A stretch of 64,000 bases of DNA from Cyanodermella asteris (GCA_900618795.1 UYJD01000007.1:1068385-1132384); one strand, 5' to 3'. Positions 1 to 10,442 are shown, counted from the stretch's first letter. The notes: generated by a model not told the origin, from the letters alone. A program made the numbers and translations.

Positions 1-762
1 GAGGTGGCCGCCGCGTCCGTGGGTACTTTTACCGTCGTGACCGGCTGCCGACCCGGCTTATACTCAGACGTCTGTTATGTCACGGCCTTGGCTGCCGTTC
101 AGCGGCTCTTTGTCGTTCAACGTCACTTTGTGATCTTGCCCTGGCCCTTGCCAGCCCGGCTAGCAGTCGAACCAAGCAAGAATCTTCTGCCACCCCATTA
201 CATGTCCCGCAACGATTGCGACGACTGTGGCCGTGCTACCATGTAATGTACTGAATGTCGTGAGCCATACGAGCAGTTACATGTCCGTGCGAGATAACGC
301 ACGTGTGACATTCAAGCTTTGCCCCCTGAAGTGTTCCGAGGAAATGGGCGTCTGGAGAGACACAGCACGCTCGAAAGTTGGTTTGGCATTGTGAGCGTGC
401 GGCTTGCCGCGAAACATCAATTTCGTCAATGGCATAGCACTAGCACATTACGTTACTCTCGCTTGACTAACAGGGCGAGTAGTTGATTTAACGCTCGCTT
501 TGGAATCCATCAGAATTGGCCGTGCATGACATTTCCAAATGCACAATACCTATACTACAAAAGCTCGGATCCTTCCTGGTTGCCGCACAGGGGTCGCCGG
601 ACGCTGTGAGAGCTCGAAAATAAAATCAAACACCCAAGTGACTCGCTAGGCCTATCATACACTAATTTCCACAAATCAAATCCGCCTCACCAAACACTCC
701 TGAGCGCCTTCGCTGTAATCAGAGACCAAAACAAACAAAAATCTGGGCGATTGCACAACGGA
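1..762. other. Intergenic, left edge
   Basis: This is the 3' flank of MIP1, which is read leftwards and stops at 763. An open frame from base 4 to 246 begins with GTG, has no recognisable protein similarity and ends at a TAA, so I do not call it. I see no RNA gene or repeat here. Confidence 0.6.
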
Positions 763-3700
763 TCAAATGGCCGTCAGAGCCTGCTTGGCTCTGTGTCTGG
801 TCAGGTCCTCGGCCCTTGAAATCCACTGTGCTCTCCGTGTCACTGGATGGCTGAGTGTGTTGAGCAGGCTGTAGTCGAAATCGGGAAGCCTCAACTCCTG
901 CGGAGGAGCAGACTTGAAGGACTGTGGTGTGGTCTTCTCCCGTCGAGCTTGCTTCTTCTCTACCGTCTCCAATGCCAATTTAGCCTGTGTCATTTCTTTG
1001 AGAATGCGTTTCAACTCTTGGTCATCGCTGGCAATTTGTGCTTTCAACAGTCCAAGTGTCGGCGCTGCCTTCTCGTTTTGCATCTCTGCCATCACCGGTA
1101 TTCTGTGTTTGTACTCCCATTGCATCGGGTCCACAAACCCTCGGCTAGGAACTGCCGGATCGAGGCAAGAGTCATGCCTCTTGTCTAGTAGCTGCCATAT
1201 GTCCAAGCTCTCGCCGGGGGCAATCTTATTCGGATGTGAAGGGGTGATGCAGTCCATATCCACCTCCTTTCTCAACACGTGATCGATGTCGATGGCACTA
1301 AAGAACGCGCAACTTTGTGGAAGCTCGTCAATGCCAACTTGCTGTGCAAACATCGCTCTGGTCCAAATGTTTGCAACCTGTAAAGCCATTGCTACTTTGT
1401 ACCGATCTTCGTTCTTGACGAGATAACGAATCTCATCATGTACTGTCAGTGCAAGTCGGGCATCTAGACTAAAGCGCGAGACCAAGTAATCCATGCTGAC
1501 AATGAGAAGATGCAGGTAATCCACGCCAGAAGATTGAATGGCCCAGTTGATGCGTGAAGTCATGAAGCTCCCTTTGTTGATGTATCTGCTCCTGAGGGCT
1601 TCAGTTATCCCGGCCCCGAGTGCAGGTGTACGTGGCTGCTCATGCTCTGCGAAGCTTTCCAGAGTATTGAAGACGAAAGACTCGGTACCGCCACGCCAGA
1701 ATGATCTTGGCGCGATGCTCTTTCTGAGGGTCTTGACGCCTTTGGTCTCCTGGTAGAGACGAGAAGATATCTCTTGCGCCTTGTCCTCTGTTAGGGATGG
1801 GTTGAACTGACGAAGAAGAGTCTGCGCAAACTTGAGTCCAGCGCCGTAAATTCGCCCATAATTGAAAACTTTTGCGTCGTTCCTAGAGATTCCCAGGATC
1901 TTCGCAGTCTTGGAATGGAGATCAGTGCCAGCAGCTTTGGTGCCCTCAAGTGTCATGAAGCCGATGGCGTTACCACCATGCAGCTGGAATTGCGCGTCGC
2001 CGAGAAGGGAGGCAATCCACAATTCCTGTGAATCGACATCAGCTCCAACAAAGCTGTATCCGCTTGGTGCTTTGATCATCGATTTCAACTCGGAGCCAAC
2101 CCTGTTACTTTTTGCATTTGAAGCTGTCAGCCAAGTGTTTTCAACTGCACGACGAGTGATCGTCCCCATGGGCACGACCTGAGGCAAAATATAGCCACGC
2201 TGTCCGTGAGACCCGGCTTGCGAGGTGCCGATAGCTTCGCCTTCATAGACGGACATTTGTGTTCGGATCCTATCACGTGAGCTGACCCAATAGGAACAAG
2301 AAGCGTTCATCTCCAGCGCCTCTTTGGCATACGGGTACTCGGAAGAAAGCGTCCCAGTATTGAAATACTGCAGATACCCCTTGGCCATGGGATTGGTGCA
2401 GCGCGCTTCCGGTCCATCTTTGTGCGGCAATCTAAAATAGCGACGAGCTCTGTCATTGCGAAGATTCTCGTCGGTCTCTTGAGACATATCACAACTTACT
2501 GCACTGCTATTGTACTTGGCGGCCTCGTCAATGGGAACGGCGAACGTCCAGCCATACTTGGTGGACCATACCAAGGGAAAGCCATCCCACGCAAGTCGTA
2601 GGAGGATTGACGCAACTCTTGTACGAACTGTGAGCGTCATGTCTGAGTCTCTTGAAGCAAAAAGGTCTTTCCACCATTGCGGCATGCCTGGTTGTTTTTG
2701 ACGAGCCGACGGTTGCGGTGGGCCACCTTTCTTTCCCTTCACCATTCTAACAGGTGTGATTGTCCAGTCGAGCTGCCCTAACCACGGATCATTGGCGAAC
2801 TTTTCTGGCTGATCCTTGAGTTCGACGGCTGCCTTTGCGAGACCATGTAGACGCTGTTCAACTTCAGCAGTCAGTTTCTCGTATACAGCCTCGGCGTTTT
2901 CGATATATGTTTCCCATGACTTGTCGATTGGAAGTATCACGGAAGACAAATGGCGCAGGGCAGCAAAGCTGACTGGATGTGGACATGTCTCGACAAACCC
3001 CGGAAAGACTTTCTGATAAACCCGGTGGGTTATCGAAACATCCGCCGCGCAGTAATCCAATAGCTGGTCCATTTTCTCACGCAGCTTCTCTCTGCTCAAC
3101 TCGCCAAACATGTCTCTGTCGCCTTTATCAATGGTGACGTTGCAGTGGAATTTTGCAACATCCCTGAGCGAATTAATGGAGCTGCGCCCCACCCACAACT
3201 CCTCCTCTTCTTCGCTCAGCAAACGGTTCTCAAGTAACTTGGTGAGTTCATGTGAGTTGGATTCGCTGGCAATCTTCTCTCGTGCATCCCGATTCTTCTT
3301 GTGCTTCATCCACGTCGGCCTTTGTCTGGAGCACATACCATTGACGGCAACATGGAGCGACATGGTGTCCAGGAAGAAATTCTTTGACTGTCGAATGGCG
3401 TACTCCTCAGCCACACGAGCGCGATCATAACCTATGTTATGACCAACGACAATACGTTCTTTGCTAGTGTCGCCAAGGGGAATGAGCTGCTTGTCATTGT
3501 CACTTTCGCCCAGCAGCCAGGGCGATAGCCAAGAATACCAGGCTGTTGGACTGACGGCACAGGCCATGACGGCGTATTGCGACTCCTTCCACATGACCTC
3601 GGTATCGAATGTCAACATATCCTCCTCTGGTGCATCAACAGCGCTCCATTGTCCGTCCTGATATCTGGTCCAGCCACTGCGGAGCTGCCATTTATGTGGC

Positions 3701-4158
3701 TTTTGTGGTAACACGGCCAAGGCGAATTTGACGGCCTTCTGAAAGTATGGCTCTGAAGCAGAGCGTCCTAGTCTGTAGAAGTGTTCATCAAGGGACTGGC
3801 CGAACAGCGGCGGCAGATCAAGAGCGATGGGTGCTGGTTGCTCCTGATTCTTTCCGAGAAGCTCATGTCGTGACAGATGGTCTTTGCTCAGTTGAACAAG
3901 GCTTTCCGGTGGCTGCTGAAGCCGGCCGGGGAAGACTTGTGGATGTAGCTGACTGCTCAGCTGCTGTACACCAATCTCGTTGTAACGGGCCCGGACGTCC
4001 TCTTTCTCTCGCGCCGAAGCGCTGCCGCGACCGCGTTGCAAAGCTGCCTCGATGGCGTATGTTCGGAGGCGGTGCGCCAGGAAAGAAGGTACGGGGTATG
4101 AAGGAGTGCATCGCAGCAGAGCTTCCCGGCCGCGCCACGAAGAGCGGGCAATCTGCAT
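763..4158 (-). CDS. MIP1: Mitochondrial DNA polymerase gamma (catalytic subunit)
   Basis: Family A DNA polymerase that copies and proofreads mitochondrial DNA. The single-exon frame encodes 1131 residues from the ATG at 4158; a GTG five codons upstream is not used. The N-terminus (MQIARSSWRGREALLR) is basic and serine-rich, as expected of a mitochondrial presequence. NEIGVQ near residue 60 is a conserved start of the mature enzyme. The 3'-5' exonuclease is complete: motif I TFDTEVMW (about residue 185), motif II VGHNIGYD (about 240), motif III YCAADVS (about 370). The polymerase motifs are A GADVDSQELW (about 710), B RNDAKVFNYGRIYGAG (about 763) and C LTVHDEIRY (about 908). The C-terminal 150 residues are charged and end in a predicted helix, a fungal extension. 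No defect is seen. The spacer upstream carries repeats and an assembly gap. Confidence 0.97.
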   Translation of the reverse strand: MQIARSSWRGREALLRCTPSYPVPSFLAHRLRTYAIEAALQRGRGSASAREKEDVRARYNEIGVQQLSSQLHPQVFPGRLQQPPESLVQLSKDHLSRHELLGKNQEQPAPIALDLPPLFGQSLDEHFYRLGRSASEPYFQKAVKFALAVLPQKPHKWQLRSGWTRYQDGQWSAVDAPEEDMLTFDTEVMWKESQYAVMACAVSPTAWYSWLSPWLLGESDNDKQLIPLGDTSKERIVVGHNIGYDRARVAEEYAIRQSKNFFLDTMSLHVAVNGMCSRQRPTWMKHKKNRDAREKIASESNSHELTKLLENRLLSEEEEELWVGRSSINSLRDVAKFHCNVTIDKGDRDMFGELSREKLREKMDQLLDYCAADVSITHRVYQKVFPGFVETCPHPVSFAALRHLSSVILPIDKSWETYIENAEAVYEKLTAEVEQRLHGLAKAAVELKDQPEKFANDPWLGQLDWTITPVRMVKGKKGGPPQPSARQKQPGMPQWWKDLFASRDSDMTLTVRTRVASILLRLAWDGFPLVWSTKYGWTFAVPIDEAAKYNSSAVSCDMSQETDENLRNDRARRYFRLPHKDGPEARCTNPMAKGYLQYFNTGTLSSEYPYAKEALEMNASCSYWVSSRDRIRTQMSVYEGEAIGTSQAGSHGQRGYILPQVVPMGTITRRAVENTWLTASNAKSNRVGSELKSMIKAPSGYSFVGADVDSQELWIASLLGDAQFQLHGGNAIGFMTLEGTKAAGTDLHSKTAKILGISRNDAKVFNYGRIYGAGLKFAQTLLRQFNPSLTEDKAQEISSRLYQETKGVKTLRKSIAPRSFWRGGTESFVFNTLESFAEHEQPRTPALGAGITEALRSRYINKGSFMTSRINWAIQSSGVDYLHLLIVSMDYLVSRFSLDARLALTVHDEIRYLVKNEDRYKVAMALQVANIWTRAMFAQQVGIDELPQSCAFFSAIDIDHVLRKEVDMDCITPSHPNKIAPGESLDIWQLLDKRHDSCLDPAVPSRGFVDPMQWEYKHRIPVMAEMQNEKAAPTLGLLKAQIASDDQELKRILKEMTQAKLALETVEKKQARREKTTPQSFKSAPPQELRLPDFDYSLLNTLSHPVTRRAQWISRAEDLTRHRAKQALTAI

Positions 4159-4654
4159 GGCTCGCTCGATCACGAAGGAAACCTCATGCTAGCACCATGG
4201 ACAAAATTGCTCGGAGATACAGATAGTCAATATTGGCGCGCGCAAGCGATGGTGCACCGTCGAAAGGTAGAAGCTGTGGGGCGATGTTTCCGCGTGAGTC
4301 GATGATGCGCAAGGGAAATTCTGGCTGGGACGGACCTAGTTAAGATGTATTCGTAGGCACTGTCGCCGCCCAGCAGTAAAGCCCCTGGCGGCCCAAGCGC
4401 GACAACCTTGAAGCCTGAGGCGGGACGACGGAAGTCATTGCGCAGGTACCCTGCTACCTCCTTCAATTGCTACTGCTGCAAGCACTGCTATAGGTATACG
4501 AGTCGTTAGCACTAAAGGTATGCCTCTAGCTACTCGGAAAAGTAGTGGTATAGGTACGCTTAGCAGTGTTGAGGGACCTACTTAGGGAGGTAGGTAACCA
4601 GGTGTTTCCGTCAAGACGTGTGTCAGCCGCGTTGAGCCCCTGCCTGGGCCGACA

Positions 4655-4962
4655 CGCAAGGCGGGTAGGCAAAAGTCGTAACGCAAGTACCATAGCTTCT
4701 ACTTACTCTTTTGTAACGCGGGCACGGGTTGGTNNNNNNNNNNNNNNNNNNNNNNNNNACGTCTGATCGGTCCTTCCTTTGTCCGTGACATCTTTTACAT
4801 ACATATGAACCTTTGAGAAGCATGTTGCAGGTATTTATAGCGCTTGACGTTCGCGTAGTTTTTAATGTTCTAATATAAGTCGGTATATAAGTCGTCAAAT
4901 AAGGACCTTCTAAGGTATTCTTATCCGTATGCACGACACGACTTTTGCCCACCCGCCTTGCG
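4655..4962. repeat. Inverted repeat flanking the assembly gap
   Basis: The 25 bases at 4655-4679 (CGCAAGGCGGGTAGGC onward) return as their reverse complement at 4938-4962 with one mismatch. Between the arms lie the N run and about 230 bases of AT-rich sequence. Two copies facing each other around a gap suggest the terminal inverted repeats of a DNA element whose middle the assembler could not resolve. A shorter pair, CCCCTGC at 4637-4643 and GCAGGGG at 4993-4999, lies outside the arms. No transposase frame is seen. Confidence 0.6.
4734..4758. other. Assembly gap (25 N)
   Basis: Twenty-five undetermined bases. The true length is unknown; a fixed-size N run usually marks a scaffold join. Open frames that cross it are not real evidence of genes. 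Confidence 0.97.
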
Positions 4963-4994
4963 CGCTAAGACGCCGCCTGGGTCTACAATGCTGC

Positions 4995-5186
4995 AGGGGT
5001 ATGAAACGTTGATTTTTGTGATGCGACCAACACATTGTGCAATCGGGTTTATACCGCTTTGACGCTTGCAAGTGGCTAGAAGTGCCCAGCTAGTCTCGAC
5101 CTCACCCGTCTAGACTGGTCAGCTTGATTGAATTCGAGCGTGCACGAATGTTGGTCAAATTGGCACAATCAAAGTTTCATACCCCT
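4995..5186. mobile_element. MITE-like element with terminal inverted repeats
   Basis: The left end AGGGGTATGAAACGTTGAT is matched by the reverse complement of the right end, AGGGGTATGAAACTTTGAT, differing at one base in 19. The element is about 192 bp long and has no coding frame, the pattern of a non-autonomous DNA transposon. The pentamer CAATG is found on both sides (4986-4990 and 5188-5192) and could be a target duplication, but it sits 4 bases from the left end and 1 base from the right, so the true ends are uncertain. It lies 33 bases from the inverted repeat around the gap. Confidence 0.5.
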
Positions 5187-5465
5187 TCAATGTTGTACGG
5201 GTTTGCTAGCTTGCTTGAACCAGGTAATTAGATATACTACCTACCTAGTAGTAAGTACCTAAGTACGTTTGTGCTTCAGTGTGGTGACGTCATGGAACTG
5301 GATCTTCACTTCATTCAATGGTTAAGGTGATGCGTGCCTCACCTACCTAGTTAGCAGTATCTATCTCCGATCAACTTGCTCATTGCCTGGTTCGAATCTA
5401 AGCAGCTGTTTCAAGTCTTGTAATAGGACGTGCTATCACATATCATCTAGCTACAGCTAACGCGT

Positions 5466-5505
5466 CCAATTCCCGTCTTGCTTGGGTCTGTTGCCGCTCT
5501 ATAAG
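5466..5505 (+). promoter_or_regulatory. CCAAT box and TATA-like box of the MFS gene
   Basis: CCAAT at 5466-5470 is followed 30 bases later by TATAAG at 5500-5505, about 150 bp before the MFS start codon. The order and spacing suit a core promoter read rightwards. This rests on motif matches only. Confidence 0.4.
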
Positions 5506-5649
5506 TTCAGCACATCACTACCCCAGTAAACACCCGCTTCCAGCAAGGGTTTGATCTTCCAGATCAGCTACCCAGGATAAATTCGCTCGTACAAAAGACC
5601 GTCCACTCCAAACGACCCATACCTTCCTAATAGGCTTGCTGCAGGCGTT

Positions 5650-7068
5650 ATGGCGCCTCTGTCAACGAGCAGCCGACGACACCCTCGCGGCCTAGGTTGG
5701 CGTTCCCACACCTTCTTCATCGTGGCTACCGTCGGATTCGCCTTGTTTACAGACCTGTTCCTTTACGGTCTGATCGTGCCCGTATTGCCATTCATTTTGG
5801 AGGACCGGGTGTCGGTACCGCTGGATCAGATACAGAGCTTGACGTCCGGCCTACTTGCAGCCTACGCTGGAGCTTCAGTCGCATTCGCCCCCGTCGCCGG
5901 CTTTATTGCTGATAGAACGAGCTCACGCCAGGCTCCCTTCCTCGTTGGGCTCACTGCGTTGCTTCTTGCTACCATATTGCTGTACGTCGGGCGCAATGTC
6001 CCCACACTCATCATCGCGAGAGTACTTCAAGGTATCAGTGGCGCGGCAGTCTGGACAATTGGCCTCGCGCTGTGCTTGGACACAGTAGGGCCGAAGCATC
6101 TTGGCAAGACAATCGGGACCGTCTTCAGCTTCGTCTCAGTTGCTCCACTGCTTGGTCCTCTGCTGGGCGGGGTCATTTACAGGAAGATTGGATACGGCGG
6201 CGTGTTTGCGGTTGGCGCGGCGTTATTAGTCATCGATTTTGTCATGCGTGTCCTTGTCATCGAGAAGCGTGTTGCGAAGCGGTTCGAAAACTGTTCCGAT
6301 CTTCCTCAAGATGGTGAAGAGACATCAGGAGAAGTAGGAGGAGAAAGTGATGGTGAAGAAACGCCCTTGCTCCCTAGTGAGAGCCGAAAGTACGCTATCG
6401 TATCCGACGGTGTATTCTCCAGAAACTTTCCTCTCCTAGTTTGTCTGCGGAACCCGAACCTGGTGGCGGCACTTATCATCGCGTTCGTTCACGCAGTCAT
6501 CCTGGGGGCCTTTGATTCCACCATTCCAACGGAAACTAAGGATCTTTTCGGCTTCGATTCTTTGAAAGCAGGACTGCTGTTTGTCCCCCTTAGCGTTGGA
6601 GATCTCATCCTGGGCCCTGTCGCTGGCTGGGCTGTCGATCGATACGGCACTCGACCAGTCGGGACGTTGGGCTTTGCTTTCCTCGTCCCCGTGCTTGTAA
6701 CACTACGCGCTGTTCATTCAAACAGCCAGGAACAGATCATTCTGTACGTGGCTCTCCTGGTCCTCTGCGGTCTCGGCCTGGCCGTCATCGGGGCACCTTC
6801 AATCGTCGAAGCCGGTTCCGTGGTCCATAAATATCACCAAGCCAACCCTGGTCTTTTCGGCGAGAATGGCCCGTACGCACAACTTTATGGCATGAACTGC
6901 AGGCTTTTCAGCGCAGGTCTCACTGTCGGGCCTCTGTTGTCTGGTTCGCTTCGGGAAAGCATCGGCTATGGTAATATGAATGCCACTATGGCTGCTATTT
7001 GTGCTTTGACGAGTATAGTGTGTTTCATCTGGTTAGGCGACGGTTTTCGTAAATCTAGCAAGGCTTGA
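5650..7068 (+). CDS. MFS transporter, DHA1/VMAT-like
   Basis: Proton-coupled membrane transporter of the major facilitator superfamily, most like the drug:H+ antiporter-1 and vesicular amine transporter group. One exon, 472 residues, starting at the first ATG. About twelve hydrophobic segments are seen in two halves. The first helix holds the FTDLFLYGLIVPVLPF pattern typical of this group; the loop after helix 2 has the motif-A-like ADRTSSRQAP (about residue 87), and the matching loop in the second half has VDRYGTRP. The central cytosolic loop (about 210-250) is rich in Glu and Gly. The substrate cannot be told from sequence; efflux of small amines or drugs is a family-level inference. No biosynthetic genes lie beside it, so it does not look like part of a metabolite cluster. 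Confidence 0.85.
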   Translation: MAPLSTSSRRHPRGLGWRSHTFFIVATVGFALFTDLFLYGLIVPVLPFILEDRVSVPLDQIQSLTSGLLAAYAGASVAFAPVAGFIADRTSSRQAPFLVGLTALLLATILLYVGRNVPTLIIARVLQGISGAAVWTIGLALCLDTVGPKHLGKTIGTVFSFVSVAPLLGPLLGGVIYRKIGYGGVFAVGAALLVIDFVMRVLVIEKRVAKRFENCSDLPQDGEETSGEVGGESDGEETPLLPSESRKYAIVSDGVFSRNFPLLVCLRNPNLVAALIIAFVHAVILGAFDSTIPTETKDLFGFDSLKAGLLFVPLSVGDLILGPVAGWAVDRYGTRPVGTLGFAFLVPVLVTLRAVHSNSQEQIILYVALLVLCGLGLAVIGAPSIVEAGSVVHKYHQANPGLFGENGPYAQLYGMNCRLFSAGLTVGPLLSGSLRESIGYGNMNATMAAICALTSIVCFIWLGDGFRKSSKA

Positions 7069-7711
7069 GAGTCTGTTCCGCAATGCAGAATAAGGCCTAG
7101 ATACTAAGTAAATGGAAACGCAAACATATGGATGGTATCATTTCTCCCCATTGCATCTCAAGAGGGGAATAGTGGCAGGGTGAAATGGTGGTACAAAACA
7201 ACTGTCGACAAAAACTCCAATTAGTCTAGGTTGAATGGTGTCAAGACATCCTCTTCGAAGTAAGCTGTTCCTGCAGGCTTAACAAAATCTTCCTCGAACC
7301 GGAAGTCATCAACTTGCGAAGGTTCCGCCTACACAAGGCACTCAAGTGTTGTCTTATGTTCAGGCTCGCTCGTGGTAGTAAGGATCTACTGCTTGATCGG
7401 CTTGCACGGAAGATAACTCCTGTGATATTTGGTTGAACATTTACGTCAGCTTAACAGCAACATCACCGGTGGTTTTTATCGACAAATTCCTGTCGACTCC
7501 GCGCCTTTTGCGCCTTGATACCCACGTGGGTAGGTGAAGTTCTGGAGATCATATTCCCATGATTTGGTGCGAGGTGAACCAATGTCTGGTGTAAGCGGCG
7601 ACGTCTGGAACAACAGATTACGTGATTGGTCGTCGCTGTGTCGTGGACCTGACCGTTCTAGCTTCTCCTCGCTTGCGGGCCAGATCGATGTCTCCACAGT
7701 GGCAAGTGGAT
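7069..7711. other. Intergenic, between convergent genes
   Basis: This is the shared 3' flank of the MFS gene (rightward) and GDA1 (leftward). Short open frames on both strands show no codon-like pattern or similarity. Nothing else is seen. Confidence 0.5.
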
Positions 7712-9401
7712 TTATGCAATTGGGGTGACTTTGCATTTCCATCCTGAGGATTGGCCGAGAAGAGGAAGGCTGTTTTGTGTCAGCAAAAGATAATAATGTC
7801 AGCTGCTGTGGCAGCTCTTACCTTGCACCAAGACACCATCCTAGTTCATTGCCCTTGATCTTCTTGGCAATCTTGATTTCACGATCAATCGGCATCTCAT
7901 AACCGGTATGCAATAAGGCAACCATGAAATTGAGATCCAGGCAGTGCTCTGGCCGATCTTGAAGCTCTCCCAAAGCACCTTCGACTGTTTCGAAGCTTCC
8001 CCAGGCTTCCTTTCCGTTGCATACCTGCGCGGTCAGGTCTCGCAGCTCACGTAGAGTGAAGGACTCGGGCATTCCAAGGGGCTGAGTGCGATCGTAGAAG
8101 TACGAGAACAGATATACGTCCTCGTTTGCGAAAGTCTTACCCAAGCTAGGCTGATGTACACCGTTGAAGCTACAAGGCGCCAGGTCGCACTGTTTTTCCT
8201 TATAAAGGATCCGCTCTGCGACAGCACGACATTGAGCTGGCTGTGCCTGCTTGGGTCCGGTCATTGAAACGGTGACAGTAGACTTGTCCTCAAGCTCCAC
8301 TTTCACGTCCTTGCTCATGTTTGGGGGAAAGCATGGGTTCTCTAATGGTTTCGTTAGTGACGAGATGCTAGCGTCTGGGTGCTCAGCGATGTAGGACTGC
8401 ACAATCGCCTTGTGAATTGAGACGCGGGCTTCCATGAGGCCGTATCCAAGATGAGAGTGTTGGTATAGCTCAAAGTTTTTTCCGCCAAAGTCCATCTTGT
8501 ATTTGTGATCGCCCTCTGCAAGTTTTTCCGGCATTCCACCTCTTGGTTTCGGGAAAGTTGGCTGAAACACAATCTGAGTGGAGCCGCCACCGAGATCGAA
8601 GACTGCTGCGGTGGGCGTCTTGTCCGGACCCCCAATTTTTCCAAGCAGATAATTTGTAGTAATCCAGGCATAGACGCCTTCAAGACTGCCATCCATTACC
8701 ACGACACCATCCATCTCTTTCGAAACGACAGGAAATGGAAACTTGGTCTCGAGCCGTTGACGGACAGCGTCCAGGATCTTCTGGCTTCGCTCAGGGCCTA
8801 CTTTACGCAGTCCAGCAGTAGCCTTCACGGCAACCGGCGAGCAGGACTGGAATTCTTTTGGAACCGACTGTAGGGCCACGTCCATGAGTATATCGAGGCT
8901 CTGCGCAGCTGCCTCCGGATCGTCTGCGTACGAGCTAAGTCCGGATCCTCCGGCCTTCTTTTCGGTCATCTTGAATTCTTCATGCTCGAGCTCCGGCGTC
9001 GGTCCACAATTGTTGAATCTGTAAACATGAATTCGAGATCCAGTGCTCCCGGCATCGATCATCAGGACATATTGGTGCAGCGGCTTGGTCGAGTCGTATG
9101 GCTTTGTGCATGTCTTCTCGGTTGCAGTCGTGCTTTTGTATCCGCCCACGCCGCTAGTGAGCCCGACACTACCATCTCTCCTCGAGACGAAAAAGAGGAC
9201 GAAAAGGAGGAAGGCTACGACCCCTCCCGTCTTTAGCAGCCTGCTTCTTGGGCTCGACGCCATCCAGGCGTCTTTGATGCTCTGTGTAAGTGTCGTGCCT
9301 GGATACGCTCCAGCTGTGTCTCTGCTCGTGCTCTTGTATCCTGGCTCTTGGTTCGTCTTTGGTAAGCCGATGGAGCGTTTGCGGGCGTGTCCACCGAACA
9401 T
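7712..9401 (-). CDS. GDA1: Golgi guanosine diphosphatase
   Basis: Type II Golgi membrane enzyme of the GDA1/CD39 nucleoside phosphatase family. It hydrolyses GDP (and UDP) released by glycosyltransferases, so that GMP can be exchanged for GDP-mannose. Two exons, 7822-9401 and 7712-7769, joined over a 52-bp intron, give 545 residues. A short basic cytosolic tail is followed by one membrane segment (about residues 60-73). The apyrase motifs are present: ACR1 IDAGSTGSRIHVYRF (115-129) and ACR4 VFDLGGGSTQI (about 270). Reading through the intron would stop at GAR; splicing restores the family C-terminus GWCLGASLPLL, which supports the small last exon of 19 codons. The neighbour to the right starts on the other strand 567 bp away. 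Confidence 0.95.
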
Positions 9402-9967
9402 GGGGATTGGACCGCAACAATGTTCAATACCGCTGTTGCGGAACAGGGCGACAAGGAAGCACCTGATCTGGTCGAATAGGACGGAAACTCAGGCCAAGGG
9501 TGCGATCCGTAGCACTGTTGAAGGAAACGGTTTCAGTGACGCTGGATGCGAATCACGACGAGTGAGTGTTGAGGCCACGAGAGCGCGAGGCCGCAGAGAT
9601 TCAGACAAAAGAACATTTGTTACCTGCCGGCGTCGATCAGGGACCACCCCCAGGATCTTCACTCCACGCAGACCTTTCCCGCTGAGCCTTTCGGACATGC
9701 ACACCGCGGTAAGGATGTATCAACTACTCATAGCATCTGCTATTTGCCCACCGTGTTTCCTGTTTTCGGCGTGATTCTACTTCTCCGCGCAAACCAAACC
9801 TCGTTACCTTGTGATCGCGCAATTGCTAGGTAGCAACAGCTGCGGGACGTCCAGGCTCCACATTCGCCAACGGCAGGAGCGACTTGTACTATTCCTGGCC
9901 CCGCCACAGTTCACAAGCGAGGAACTGTGTTTGTTTGCGATCGTCTGAGGAGAAGCTCGCGACCATA
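9402..9967. promoter_or_regulatory. Divergent promoter region, GDA1 and small unknown gene
   Basis: 566 bp between two start codons facing away from each other. It must hold both promoters. I see no clear TATA box or binding site. Open frames on the plus strand run in from GDA1 antisense and are not called. Confidence 0.45.
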
Positions 9968-10442
9968 ATGGTGAGTATTCTGACAGCTCTCCATTGCCTA
10001 TTTGATGCTGACGGCAACAGCCACGGGATTCAGTACATTGCTATATCCACTTTACCTCGTCACGTCACGCGGCAGACTTCTGGGATGTAAGCCGAGCCAA
10101 ATTTGAAGTCTACTCAGATCAATTAGTAGAGAAAATAGGTTGCAAAAGGTCGTTGCTAATGTCTTGACTCAGGAATTTGTGAAGCCGGCTCATCTGCCGG
10201 ATGAGGACATTTATGTGCCTCCCCAGCACCAGCCCGTGAACCCTGAGGATGAAGACGATGTTGTCCCAGATCAGCATGCCGCTTTTGGGATTCAGAAGGC
10301 CACGCAGGCCAAACGAGACACCGCGTGGAAGGATCTAGGGCTGGAGGCTCTGCTCAGAAAGGACTCGAACGCGGGGGAGAAGGTGCCCACCATTCGAGGA
10401 CACAAATGGGGTATTGTTGGAAGCAAGCTACCTCGATGCTAG
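9968..10442 (+). CDS. Small protein of unknown function
   Basis: I do not recognise this family. A coherent model has three exons: 9968-9970 (only the ATG, directly followed by GTGAGT), 10021-10086 and 10173-10442, giving 112 residues. Both introns have good fungal signals, and in-frame stops in the alternatives force this reading. The protein begins MPRDSVHCYIHFTSS, has an acidic, proline-rich middle (HQPVNPEDEDDVVPD) and ends with a conserved-looking block WKDLGLEALL...VPTIRGHKWGIVGSKL. There is no signal peptide or membrane segment. The basic start could suit a mitochondrial or nuclear protein. It is convergent with POL12, whose stop codon is 127 bp away. The single-codon first exon makes the start the least certain part. 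Confidence 0.6.

Larger units (their letters stand above)
4159..5649. other. Intergenic region with repeats and assembly gap
   Basis: This 1.5 kb spacer lies between the divergent MIP1 and MFS genes. It holds the 25-N gap, a 25-bp inverted repeat around it, a MITE-like element and many short TAGGTA/TACCTA runs (for example 4490-4600 and 5220-5270). The stretch 4760-4930 is visibly AT-rich compared with its surroundings. The MFS promoter fills the right end. No coding sequence is recognised. Confidence 0.6.

Noticed and set aside
4566-4952. Open frames running through the N run
   Set aside because: They depend on undetermined bases and on repeat sequence, so they cannot be trusted as genes.
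5320-5405. Possible tRNA, with TGGTTAAGGTG resembling an A box and GGTTCGAATC resembling a B box
   Set aside because: The bases around TTCGAAT do not form a T stem, and no acceptor stem can be made.
9043-9774. 243-residue plus-strand frame
   Set aside because: Antisense to GDA1 and its promoter, without recognisable features.
5650-10442. Secondary-metabolite cluster around the MFS transporter
   Set aside because: Neighbours are GDA1, POL12 and MIP1, all housekeeping; no synthase or tailoring enzyme is present.
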